Source: DASSCW01 sp036556325 (GTDB lineage Bacteria; Chloroflexota; Limnocylindria; QHBO01). Taken from it: 34,111 nt of DNA. The stretch covers positions 1 to 34,111 of the forward strand of contig DATBJR010000144.1 in the NCBI GenBank assembly GCA_036556325.1. The letters are read 5' to 3'. The position numbers and the translations under genes are program-made. Below are positions 1-7,055 of this stretch, piece after piece; position 1 is the stretch's first letter; each line of letters begins with the position of its first letter. The notes beneath the pieces are model-generated. The model saw only the letters and a list, made by a program, of their open reading frames with translations, had not been told where the DNA came from and did no database searches.

Positions 1-570
1 CTCGGCGAACGAACGCGGCCGCTGGACCTGGGTGTGGCCACCTGCAGCGGCCGCCGCCGCCATTTCCATGCGGCCGGCGGCACGGGGTTCGACGCGCAGG
101 TCGCCTTCGCCATGGCGGGCAGGCGACGCGGATGGCAGCGCGGCCGCGCGGGCTATGTCGTCACCACGCTGACCGAGCTGTGGCGCTATCGCAACCGCGA
201 GCTCCGGGTCCGGCTGGCGACGCCGGACGGCGCCCGCCAGCTGGAGGGGCGGTTCCTGTTCATCGCCTTCGCCAACGGTCCGTACTACGGGGGCGGCATG
301 AAGATCTCGCCGGAGGCCTCGAATCGGGATGGGGTGCTGGACGTGTGCCTGGTGGGTGACATCTCGCGGCTGGGCGCATTGAAGGAGCTGCCCGGGATCT
401 ATCGGGGCGCGCACGTCAACCATCGGCTGGTGGAGATCGCGCGGGTGCTCGAGCTGCGCATCGACGGGCCGCCGGGGACTCGCGTGCACCTCGACGGCGA
501 GCCCCTGGGCGAGCTGCCGGTCGACATCCGGGTCAGGCCGGCGGCGCTGCAGGTTGCCGCGGTCGACTAG
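1..570 (+). CDS. Diacylglycerol kinase family lipid kinase, C-terminal part (5' end outside window)
   Basis: The reading frame is open from base 1, so the N-terminal ATP-binding part lies upstream. What remains is the C-terminal beta-sandwich domain of the DagK/YegS/LCB5 family, which phosphorylates diacylglycerol or a related lipid at the inner membrane face. Family hallmarks seen are GGTGFDAQV, the FANGPYYGGGMKISPEA stretch followed by a DGVLDV motif, and the closing HLDGEPLG motif before a P-x-A-L-x-V end. The substrate cannot be told from this fragment, and sphingoid-base or other lipid kinases share the fold. The next gene starts 10 bp after the stop, so they may be co-transcribed. Confidence 0.88.
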   Translation, partial: LGERTRPLDLGVATCSGRRRHFHAAGGTGFDAQVAFAMAGRRRGWQRGRAGYVVTTLTELWRYRNRELRVRLATPDGARQLEGRFLFIAFANGPYYGGGMKISPEASNRDGVLDVCLVGDISRLGALKELPGIYRGAHVNHRLVEIARVLELRIDGPPGTRVHLDGEPLGELPVDIRVRPAALQVAAVD

Positions 571-580
571 GGTGTAGCCG

Positions 581-832
581 ATGAGCAGCGACGCCCCCAC
601 CATCCGGCGCGGCCAGGCCCTGCGCGGGCCGGGACGCCGCCGCATCGGTACGGTGGACGCCGTCTTCGCCGACTACCTGCTGGTCCGCACGCCTGGCCTC
701 CTTCCGGTCGATCTCTACGTCCCGCGCAACGAGGTCACGGTCGACGAGGCCGGCAGCCCGACGGTCCAGCTTTCGGCACGAGAGGCCTACGCCGCGTGGC
801 ATCGCCCCCTGAAGCGAGCGCCACATGACTGA
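581..832 (+). CDS. Small PRC-barrel-like hypothetical protein (83 aa)
   Basis: An 83-residue soluble protein. Residues about 10-55 alternate short hydrophobic strands with glycines and charged turns (IGTVDAVFADYLLVRT, then DLYVPRNEVTV), resembling PRC-barrel or DUF2171-type small beta-barrels. In that family such pieces bind partners or membranes and are not enzymes. The match is by pattern only and the function is unknown. The start follows the kinase stop by 10 bp with no clear ribosome-binding site. The stop overlaps the next gene's ATG by 8 bp, suggesting translational coupling. Confidence 0.6.
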   Translation: MSSDAPTIRRGQALRGPGRRRIGTVDAVFADYLLVRTPGLLPVDLYVPRNEVTVDEAGSPTVQLSAREAYAAWHRPLKRAPHD

Positions 833-1247
833 CCGCCTCCCCGGCGACATGCTGGGGCTCCTGCGGGAAACCCGGGAGGTCGACATCGAGACGCGCGCGG
901 CGCCCGACGTGCCGCCGCATCGGACCACCATCTGGGTCGTCGTGGACCCGCAGGATCGCGCCTTCATCCGGACCTACCGCGGGCCGGGCAGCCGCTGGTA
1001 CCGCGAGGCAACGGCGGCGCCCTCCGTCGGGCTGCTGGTCGACGGGCAGCGGCTCGAGCTCGCGCTGGAGCCTGCCACGGACACGGAGCGGGTCGAAGCC
1101 TGCTCCACGGCGTTGCGCGAGAAGTACGCGGGCGCCTCCGGGCTCCGCGGCATGCTGGCCGCTGCGAACCTGCCGACCACGCTGGAGCTTCGTCCGGTTC
1201 CGAAGCCGACGGCCGAAGAGGTGGCGCGCTTCACGCCATCCGGCTGA
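825..1247 (+). CDS. DUF2255-like protein (140 aa)
   Basis: A 140-residue soluble protein. The central segment (VVVDPQDRAFIRTYRGPGSRWYRE, here split as VVVDPQDRAFIRTY and GPGSRWYRE) reads like the small split-barrel DUF2255 family, in which a strand-turn-strand with an S/G-x-WYR motif is typical. It is followed by a second beta segment and a helix containing EKYAG. Related split-barrel proteins bind flavin or F420, but nothing in this sequence proves a cofactor. The start overlaps the previous gene. The stop is followed by a 48-bp gap holding the paaA promoter box, so it is probably the last gene of the kinase-led unit. Confidence 0.6.
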   Translation: MTDRLPGDMLGLLRETREVDIETRAAPDVPPHRTTIWVVVDPQDRAFIRTYRGPGSRWYREATAAPSVGLLVDGQRLELALEPATDTERVEACSTALREKYAGASGLRGMLAAANLPTTLELRPVPKPTAEEVARFTPSG

Positions 1248-1283
1248 GCCGGCCCGGGGTGCTCGCTGGCATCGGCCATGCGG

Positions 1284-1289
1284 TACCCT
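1284..1289 (+). promoter_or_regulatory. -10 box of paaA, probably leaderless
   Basis: TACCCT sits with 6 nt (cttggc) between it and the ATG at 1296. A transcript would then start at or next to the start codon. No Shine-Dalgarno sequence precedes that ATG and no convincing -35 was seen. The same arrangement recurs at thrS, paaB and ruvC. Confidence 0.5.
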
Positions 1290-1295
1290 CTTGGC

Positions 1296-2228
1296 ATGCA
1301 ACAGGGGATGGATGCGGCGCGAGCCGATGCCTTCTACGCCCACGTGATGGGTGGCGGCAAGGTGGAGGCGGACGACCCCATGCCGGACGACTACCGCGCG
1401 GCCGTCCTCAAGTTCGTGGAGATGCACGCCAACTCCGAGCTGATGGGCGTCCTGCCCGAGCGGGAGTGGATCCTCCGCGCGCCCACGCTGCGTCGCAAGC
1501 TGGCGCTGACATCCAAGGTCCAGGACGAGGTCGGGCATGCCCAGCTGCTCTACCGCGTGGCCGAGGACCTGGGCAAGCCGCGCGAGCAGATGCTGGCGGA
1601 CCTGCTGGCCGGCAAGACGAAGTTCCATAACGTCTTCCACTACCCGACCGAGTCGTGGGCGGACGTCGGGATCATCGCCTGGCTCGTGGACGCGGCCGCC
1701 ATCGTCAGCCAGCAGGCGCTGCGCGACTCCTCCTACGCGCCGTACGCGCGCACGATGAAGAAGATCTGCTGGGAGGAGTCCGTCCACATCATGCATGGGC
1801 GCGACGTCGTGCTGACAATGATGAACGGGACCGATCCGCAGCGGGCGCTGGTGCAGGACGCGCTGAACCGCTGGTGGGGTCCGCTGATGCAGATGCACGG
1901 GCCACCCACGGATCCGGCGACGGACCGCGACTTGATCTGGAAGATCAAGGCCAAGGGCAACGAGCAGCTGCGCCAGGAGTTCCTGTCGATCTACGTGCCG
2001 CGCATCTGGGAGTTGGGGCTGACCGTCCCCGATCCAAACCTGCGCTACGACGAGGGCGAGGGCCGTTGGCACTACACCGAGCCCGACTGGAACGAGTTGC
2101 GCTCGGTGGTCACCGGCCACGGGCCGAAGTCGCAGGCACGCCTCCAATTCCGCCGCGACGCCCGTGACGCCACGCAGTGGGTCCGCGACGCGATCCTCGG
2201 CCCGGCCGCGGGGACTGCGGTCGCCTGA
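1296..2228 (+). CDS. paaA: 1,2-phenylacetyl-CoA epoxidase catalytic subunit A
   Basis: Catalytic subunit of the di-iron monooxygenase that epoxidises the ring of phenylacetyl-CoA with O2 in aerobic phenylacetate degradation; it works with PaaC in a cytosolic complex. The ferritin-like four-helix bundle shows the expected iron-ligand motifs: a Glu in NSELMG (about E48), E78-V-G-H81, and E161-S-V-H164 in WEESVH. Length (310 aa) fits the family. An in-frame ATG exists at 1278, but the TACCCT box inside that extension and the 6-nt spacing favour 1296. It heads paaABCD. The identity is firm because paaB, paaC and paaD follow in order. Confidence 0.95.
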   Translation: MQQGMDAARADAFYAHVMGGGKVEADDPMPDDYRAAVLKFVEMHANSELMGVLPEREWILRAPTLRRKLALTSKVQDEVGHAQLLYRVAEDLGKPREQMLADLLAGKTKFHNVFHYPTESWADVGIIAWLVDAAAIVSQQALRDSSYAPYARTMKKICWEESVHIMHGRDVVLTMMNGTDPQRALVQDALNRWWGPLMQMHGPPTDPATDRDLIWKIKAKGNEQLRQEFLSIYVPRIWELGLTVPDPNLRYDEGEGRWHYTEPDWNELRSVVTGHGPKSQARLQFRRDARDATQWVRDAILGPAAGTAVA

Positions 2229-2262
2229 CATCCCAGTCCGCGCAGTTCGCGGGTCGGGGAGG

Positions 2263-2268
2263 TAGGCT
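2263..2268 (+). promoter_or_regulatory. Putative internal -10 box before paaB
   Basis: TAGGCT lies 6 nt (tcgggc) before the paaB ATG, matching the spacing at paaA. A GGGGAGG stretch at 2257-2262 could instead serve as a distant ribosome-binding site, so this may be a second leaderless promoter or simply an operon gap. Confidence 0.35.
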
Positions 2269-2274
2269 TCGGGC

Positions 2275-2586
2275 ATGGATGACGCCCACGATCGCGTGTG
2301 GGAGGTGTTCCGCCAGGAGGCCGAGGGTGACCCCATGGTCCACGGCGGAAACGTGCGCGCCCCGGACGAGGAGCTGGCGCTGCACTACGCCCGCGAGTTC
2401 TACGGGCGGCGCCAGGAGAGCCATCGGCTCTGGGTTGTCCCGCGCGAGGCCATCCTGGAGCTCGACGACCCGGACCTGCTGCAGCCGCCGTTCGATCGGT
2501 CGTACAAGCGGCCGGGGGGCTACATCATCAAGCACAAGCTGGAGGCGGCCAAGGCGCGCGCCAGCCGGGACGGCGAAGGGTCGTGA
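2275..2586 (+). CDS. paaB: 1,2-phenylacetyl-CoA epoxidase subunit B
   Basis: Small structural subunit (103 aa) that bridges PaaAC units in the phenylacetyl-CoA epoxidase. Family features seen are the VWEVFRQEA opening, the HGGNVRAPDEELALHYARE segment and the WVVPREAI strand. It starts 46 bp after paaA, and its TGA overlaps the paaC GTG (GTGA), so paaC is translationally coupled to it. It has no catalytic role of its own. Confidence 0.93.
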   Translation: MDDAHDRVWEVFRQEAEGDPMVHGGNVRAPDEELALHYAREFYGRRQESHRLWVVPREAILELDDPDLLQPPFDRSYKRPGGYIIKHKLEAAKARASRDGEGS

Positions 2587-3359
2587 CTGGGCAGGGGTTG
2601 TCGCCGGCGACACGCGACGCGCTGGCCGAGCTGCTGCTCACGCTGGCGGACGACGAGTTCGTGCTCGGCTTCTGGGATTCCGAATGGACCGGCATCGCGC
2701 CGATGCTCGAGGAGGACGTCGCCATGAGCAGCATCAGCCAGGACGAGATCGGGCACGCCCGAGCCTGGTACGAGCTGCTCGCCGGCCTGACCGATGACGA
2801 CGCGGACCGGCTTGCCTTCGGCCGCGCACCAGGCGAGTATCGGCATGCGGCCCTCATGAACCACGCGCGCACCGACTGGGCCTTCACCGTGGCGCGGCGC
2901 TATCTCTACGAGCAGGCCGATGCGGTCCGGCTCGAGGCATTGGTGCGCTCGTCGTACACGCCCGCCGCCGAGCTGGCCGCGAAGATGCGGCGCGAGGAGA
3001 CGTACCACCTCATGCACTTCGACGTGTGGCTGCGACGGTTGGCGGAGGCGGGTGATGACGCTCGAGGCCGGCTGGTGGCGGCGTTGGAGCGGCTCTGGCC
3101 GGACGCGGAGGCCATCTTCGCGCCGCTCGCCGGAGAGGAGGCGCTGACGGCGGCCGGCATCCTGCCCGAGCCACTCGCCGAGCTGGGGGCCCGCTGGCAG
3201 GAACGCGTGCGCGCCGGATTGGCGGCGGTGGGGCTGCCGGCCCTGCCCGATAGCGGGCCCACTCCCGCGGACGGGCGCATGCGCCGGACCGATGACTTCG
3301 CCTGGCTGCATGGGCAGTTCACGATGGTCGCCCGCTCCGAGGTCGGTGCGACGTGGTAG
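2583..3359 (+). CDS. paaC: 1,2-phenylacetyl-CoA epoxidase subunit C
   Basis: Structural partner of PaaA with the same ferritin-like fold. The 258-residue protein keeps some bundle motifs (ISQDEIGHARAWYELLAGL near residue 55-75 and MRREETYHLMHFD near 138-150), as PaaC proteins do although PaaA carries the active iron centre. The GTG start overlaps the paaB stop as GTGA, with AAGGG just upstream as ribosome-binding site. The stop overlaps paaD by 7 bp. A typical WLHGQFTMVARSE tail closes the protein. Confidence 0.93.
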   Translation: MTGQGLSPATRDALAELLLTLADDEFVLGFWDSEWTGIAPMLEEDVAMSSISQDEIGHARAWYELLAGLTDDDADRLAFGRAPGEYRHAALMNHARTDWAFTVARRYLYEQADAVRLEALVRSSYTPAAELAAKMRREETYHLMHFDVWLRRLAEAGDDARGRLVAALERLWPDAEAIFAPLAGEEALTAAGILPEPLAELGARWQERVRAGLAAVGLPALPDSGPTPADGRMRRTDDFAWLHGQFTMVARSEVGATW

Positions 3360-3886
3360 CCCAGGCCCCGATCCGGGATCCCCGCGAGCTGGCCGTCTGG
3401 GCGGCGCTGGAAGAGGTTGCCGACCCGGAGATCCCCGCCATCAGCGTCGTGGAGCTCGGCGTCATCGGCCGGGTGGACTTCGAAGCCCGGCCGGAAGGCG
3501 GGGAACGCCTCAGCGTCGAGCTGCTGCCGACCTTCGTCGGCTGTCCGGCCATCGACGTCATGCAGCAGCAGATCGGGGAGCGGCTGTCCGCGCTCGAGGT
3601 GGCCGATGAGATCAGGGTGAACCTGCGCTTCGCCCCGCCGTGGACGAGCGACCGCATCACGGCCGAGGGCCGCGAGAAGCTGCAGGCCAGCGGATTCGCG
3701 CCGCCGCTGCTCATCGGCCCGGCCTTCGACGGCGACGAGCTGCAGCTCCACGTGGCGCAGGCCACCTGCCCGTACTGCGGCTCGCGCAACACGACCTTGG
3801 ACAACCCTTTCGGTCCGACCCTGTGCCGCGCGATTCACCACTGCGAGGCCTGCCACCAGCCGTTCGAGCAGTTCAAAACGGTCTGA
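3353..3886 (+). CDS. paaD: Phenylacetate pathway protein PaaD (DUF59 plus zinc ribbon)
   Basis: Maturation factor thought to help assemble the Fe-S/di-iron centre of the epoxidase system. Residues about 8-100 form the MIP18/DUF59 domain (DPEIPAISVVELGVI, and a conserved Cys in TFVGCPAIDVM). The C-terminus holds a zinc-ribbon: C-P-Y-C at about 142-145 followed by a second H-x-C-E-A-C pair. The GTG start overlaps the paaC stop. PaaE, the flavin/2Fe-2S reductase that usually follows, is absent: the next gene is a heliorhodopsin. Confidence 0.93.
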   Translation: MVAQAPIRDPRELAVWAALEEVADPEIPAISVVELGVIGRVDFEARPEGGERLSVELLPTFVGCPAIDVMQQQIGERLSALEVADEIRVNLRFAPPWTSDRITAEGREKLQASGFAPPLLIGPAFDGDELQLHVAQATCPYCGSRNTTLDNPFGPTLCRAIHHCEACHQPFEQFKTV

Positions 3887-3929
3887 TCGGCCCTATGGGG
3901 TCGCCGCCCGGCGCTTCACCATTTGGGCC

Positions 3930-4715
3930 ATGAGTGAATACGCGCTGGAGCCGCCGATGCGAGCCACGTCAGCCACGCTCGGCAGACTTCGCCTCTACAA
4001 CCTGGTCATGGGCCTGCTGCATGCGGTACAGGGAATCGCCGTCCTTCTCCTGTCCAACGACTTCACCCTGCCGGTGACGGCAACCTTCATGGAGGGTCCG
4101 CCCGGGACCACCGGGACGCTGCGTGAGCTGTTCCAGCTGCCGTTGGGACCTGCCGTTGCGACGTTTCTATTCATGTCCGCCGCGGCGCACCTGATCATCG
4201 TCACGCCCGGAGTCTTCGAGTGGTACTCGCGCAATCTCGACCGCGAACGCAACTACGCGCGCTGGATCGAGTACGCGTTCAGCTCCTCGCTGATGATCGT
4301 GCTGATCGCGATGATCACCGGCATCACGGACGCCGCGGCCCTGATCGGCCTCGCCGGGGCGAACGCCTCGATGATCCTGTTCGGCCTGCTGATGGAGCAT
4401 TACGAGCGCCCCGGTCGCCCGAACTGGATGGCATTCTGGTTCGGCTGTCTTGCCGGCGCACTGCCGTGGGCGGCCATCGTGATCTACGTCTGGGCACCGG
4501 GCGTCGATGCCGAGCCGCCCGCGTTCGTCTACGCGATCATCGTGTCGCTGTTCGTCTTCTTCAACAGCTTCGCCGCCAACATGGCGCTGCAGTACCGCCG
4601 GATCGGCCCGTGGCGGAGCTACCTCTTCGGAGAGCGGGTTTACGTCCTGTTGAGCCTGGTGGCGAAGTCGCTGCTCGCCTGGCAGGTCTTCGCCAACACG
4701 CTCGTCCCGAGCTGA
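3930..4715 (+). CDS. Heliorhodopsin
   Basis: A 261-residue seven-helix membrane protein that is a convincing heliorhodopsin, the inverted-topology (N-terminus inside) retinal photoreceptor class. The seventh helix carries SLVAKSLLAWQ with the Schiff-base lysine at K246 and the nearby Ser at S242. Helix 3 carries RWIEYAFSSS with the counterion Glu at E114. Two conserved inner-cavity histidines match H31 and H87. Length is right for the family. Known members show a slow photocycle and no clear pumping, and their role is debated. It starts 43 bp after paaD with no good ribosome-binding site; CACCAT 7 nt before the ATG may be a weak leaderless -10. No carotenoid-cleavage or other retinal gene is in the window. 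Confidence 0.93.
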   Translation: MSEYALEPPMRATSATLGRLRLYNLVMGLLHAVQGIAVLLLSNDFTLPVTATFMEGPPGTTGTLRELFQLPLGPAVATFLFMSAAAHLIIVTPGVFEWYSRNLDRERNYARWIEYAFSSSLMIVLIAMITGITDAAALIGLAGANASMILFGLLMEHYERPGRPNWMAFWFGCLAGALPWAAIVIYVWAPGVDAEPPAFVYAIIVSLFVFFNSFAANMALQYRRIGPWRSYLFGERVYVLLSLVAKSLLAWQVFANTLVPS

Positions 4716-4742
4716 TCCGCTGCGACGGGGGGAAGCAGACGC

Positions 4743-4748
4743 TACCCT
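4743..4748 (+). promoter_or_regulatory. -10 box of thrS, probably leaderless
   Basis: TACCCT lies 7 nt (tcgccgc) upstream of the thrS ATG, and no Shine-Dalgarno sequence is present within the usual distance. This predicts a transcript starting at or next to the AUG, and it fixes the start codon choice for thrS. Confidence 0.5.
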
Positions 4749-4755
4749 TCGCCGC

Positions 4756-6582
4756 ATGGCGATCGACTCCGAGGAGGTACGTACCCGGGCGGACGAGCTG
4801 CTCGATGCGGGTGCGCACGACCGGCTCGAGACGATGCGCCACTCGGCCGCGCACATCATGGCCGCTGCCGTGGTGGAGCTCTTTCCGGAGGCCAAGCTCG
4901 GCATCGGCCCCGCGATCAAGGACGGCTTCTACTACGACTTCGACCTGCCCCGCGCGCTGACGCCGGCGGACCTCGAAGCGATCGAGGAACGGATGCGCGC
5001 CCAGGTCGCCGCCAACCTGCCGTTCGAGCGCTCGGAGCTGGACCGTGAGGCGGCCCTCAACCAGCTCGAGAACGAGGGCCAGGCCTACAAGGTCGAGATC
5101 GTCCGCGAGCTGCCGGAGGCGGAGGCCCGCGTGGTGAGCTTCTATCGGCACGGCGCCTTCAACGACCTGTGCCGGGGGCCACACGTCGCGACGACCGGCG
5201 AGCTCGGCCCGTTCAAGCTTCTGAACTCGGCGGGCGCGTACTGGCGCGGCGACGAGAAGCGGCCGATGCTGCAGCGCATCTACGGGACGGTCTGGGAGGC
5301 GCAGGACGATCTCGACCGCTACCTGTGGCGCCTGGACGAGGCGAAGAAGCGCGACCACCGCAAGCTCGGGCGGGACCTCGACCTGTTCACGTTCCATCCC
5401 GAGTCACCGGCTGCCCCGTTCTGGCACCCGCGGGGGATGGCCGTCTGGCGCGCGCTGGAGGATTGGTCCCGCGAGGTGAGGCTGTCCGGCGGCTTCGTGG
5501 AGGTGCGGACCCCCAGCCTGGTGCGCAAGGAGCTGTGGGAGACCTCCGGCCACTGGGAGCTGTACCAGGACAACATGTTCGTCCTGGACGACCACGGCCA
5601 CCTGTCTGGCCTGAAGCCGATGAACTGCCCACAGGAGATCCTCATCTACAAGACGCGCTCGCACTCGTATCGCGAGCTCCCCCTGCGCTTTGCCGACTAC
5701 TCGGTCCTGTTCCGCAAGGAACTGACCGGCGCGCTGTCCGGCATGTTCCGGGTGCGGCAGCTGGTCCAGGACGACTCTCATGTCTTCTGCCGTGACGACC
5801 AGGTGATCGACGAGATCAACCTGGGCCTGGACCTCGTGCGACGGCAATTCGCGCCGTTCGGCATCACCCCGACCTTCAAGCTCGCGACGCGGCCGGAGAA
5901 GCGGCTGGGTTCGGACGATTTCTGGGACATGGCCGAGGGCAAGCTGCGCACCGCCCTGGAGGGATCGGGCACGCCGTACACGATGGATCCCGGCGGCGCC
6001 GCGTTCTACGCGCCGAAGATCGACATCTTCTTCGAGGACGCGCTCGGCCGAGAATGGCAAAACGCCACCGTGCAGCTGGACTACCAGCTGCCCCAGCGCT
6101 TCGATCTCGAGTACCGCGCCGCGGATGGCGGCTTCGAGCGGCCCGCGATCATCCATTACGCGATCTACGGCTCGTTCGAGCGCTTCCTGGCCGTCATTAC
6201 CGAGCACTTCGCCGGGGCCTTTCCGCTGTGGCTGGCGCCGGTGCAGGCGATGATCATTCCGATCGCCGACCGGCACGTGGACTACGCCACGCGGGTGCGT
6301 GACGCGCTGTCCGCTGCCGGGCTCAGGGCGGAGATCGATGATCGGTCGGAGCGGATGCAGGCCAAGGTCCGCGACGCCCAGGAGCAGAAGGTCCCGGTCA
6401 TGCTGGTGGTGGGGGATCGGGACCAGGAAGCGGGCGCCGTGTCGCCGCGCCTGCGTACCGGCGAGTCGTCGCAGGGCGTTCCGCTCGACGAGTTCGTCGC
6501 TGATCTCGCCGGCCGTGCGCAGCGCCGCGAGCTGTGGCCGTACGCCGACGATACCGCTGCGGAGAGCGCAGCCGGCGCATGA
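4756..6582 (+). CDS. thrS: Threonine--tRNA ligase (without TGS domain)
   Basis: Class II synthetase charging tRNA-Thr. The editing domain comes first, with zinc-type motifs H29-x3-H33 (HSAAH) and C139-x3-H143 (CRGPH). The catalytic core has the zinc ligands C291 (PMNCPQE), H342 (DSHVFC) and H467 (IHYAIYGSFERF), and the C-terminal anticodon-binding domain starts near residue 495. The protein is 608 aa and begins directly at the editing domain, so the ~60-residue N-terminal TGS domain of E. coli-type ThrRS is missing; the -10 box 7 nt upstream leaves no room for it. Its stop overlaps the next ATG (ATGA). Confidence 0.97.
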   Translation: MAIDSEEVRTRADELLDAGAHDRLETMRHSAAHIMAAAVVELFPEAKLGIGPAIKDGFYYDFDLPRALTPADLEAIEERMRAQVAANLPFERSELDREAALNQLENEGQAYKVEIVRELPEAEARVVSFYRHGAFNDLCRGPHVATTGELGPFKLLNSAGAYWRGDEKRPMLQRIYGTVWEAQDDLDRYLWRLDEAKKRDHRKLGRDLDLFTFHPESPAAPFWHPRGMAVWRALEDWSREVRLSGGFVEVRTPSLVRKELWETSGHWELYQDNMFVLDDHGHLSGLKPMNCPQEILIYKTRSHSYRELPLRFADYSVLFRKELTGALSGMFRVRQLVQDDSHVFCRDDQVIDEINLGLDLVRRQFAPFGITPTFKLATRPEKRLGSDDFWDMAEGKLRTALEGSGTPYTMDPGGAAFYAPKIDIFFEDALGREWQNATVQLDYQLPQRFDLEYRAADGGFERPAIIHYAIYGSFERFLAVITEHFAGAFPLWLAPVQAMIIPIADRHVDYATRVRDALSAAGLRAEIDDRSERMQAKVRDAQEQKVPVMLVVGDRDQEAGAVSPRLRTGESSQGVPLDEFVADLAGRAQRRELWPYADDTAAESAAGA

Positions 6583-6944
6583 GGAAGATGCGGGGGGTGG
6601 GCCAGCTGGCCCTGGCATCGGCCGACCCGCAGCGCGCGGCGGAGTTCTACGAGTCGGCCTTTGGCTTCGTGCGGCGCGCCTCGGACGACAGCGGCGTCGA
6701 CCTGGAGCTGGGTGGCTTCGAGCTGAGCTTCCGCCGCGGCGAGCGGCCCAACCGCGAGGGATTGCAGATCGGCTTCCGGCTCGACACGGCCGGCGAGGTG
6801 GACGCCTGGGCCCAGGAGCTCGCCCAGCGCGGCTTCGCCCTGGTGGCGCCGCCGTCCGGCGATCGCTGGGAGGGCACGCGGTCCTTCCGCCTTGCGGATC
6901 CGGAGGGCCGCCAGGTCGCCGTCTTCTACGCCTACCCCGACTGA
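6579..6944 (+). CDS. VOC-superfamily (glyoxalase/bleomycin-resistance-like) protein
   Basis: A 121-residue protein with the paired beta-alpha-beta-beta-beta modules of the vicinal-oxygen-chelate fold: VGQLALASADPQRAAEFYE opens module one, and FRLADPEGRQVAVFYAY closes module two. The latter is the usual DPxGxxxxF end where a metal-binding Glu often lies. The usual first metal His or Gln is not obvious, so catalysis is uncertain. The ATG overlaps the thrS stop as ATGA, so it is probably expressed with thrS. Substrate unknown. Confidence 0.75.
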   Translation: MRKMRGVGQLALASADPQRAAEFYESAFGFVRRASDDSGVDLELGGFELSFRRGERPNREGLQIGFRLDTAGEVDAWAQELAQRGFALVAPPSGDRWEGTRSFRLADPEGRQVAVFYAYPD

Positions 6945-7003
6945 CCCTGGCGGTCGTCTCCGCCTTGGCCAGCGTAAGCCTGCCGACGGGGTACCAGCGG
7001 GTG

Positions 7004-7017
7004 ACCGTACGAACGGT
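7004..7017 (+). repeat. Inverted repeat upstream of the GGDEF-EAL gene
   Basis: ACCGT-acga-ACGGT, 5-bp arms around a 4-bp spacer, lies in the 111-bp gap before the GGDEF-EAL gene. It could be an operator or a small hairpin; chance occurrence in GC-rich DNA is possible. A GACCAT sequence at 7044-7049, 6 nt before the GTG, is a weak candidate -10 box. Confidence 0.25.
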
Positions 7018-7055
7018 GGACGGCAGTTCAGCGGCGGCTGGGCGACCATGGCGCG

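Noticed and set aside
1278..1295. Upstream ATG as the paaA start
   Set aside because: It would place the TACCCT box inside the coding region, has no ribosome-binding site, and adds six residues not needed by the family.
3930..4715. Type I proton-pumping rhodopsin
   Set aside because: The helix-7 SLVAKSLLAWQ and the helix-3 Glu motif are those of heliorhodopsins. The DTxxxxxxE/D pump motifs of proteorhodopsin-like proteins were not seen.
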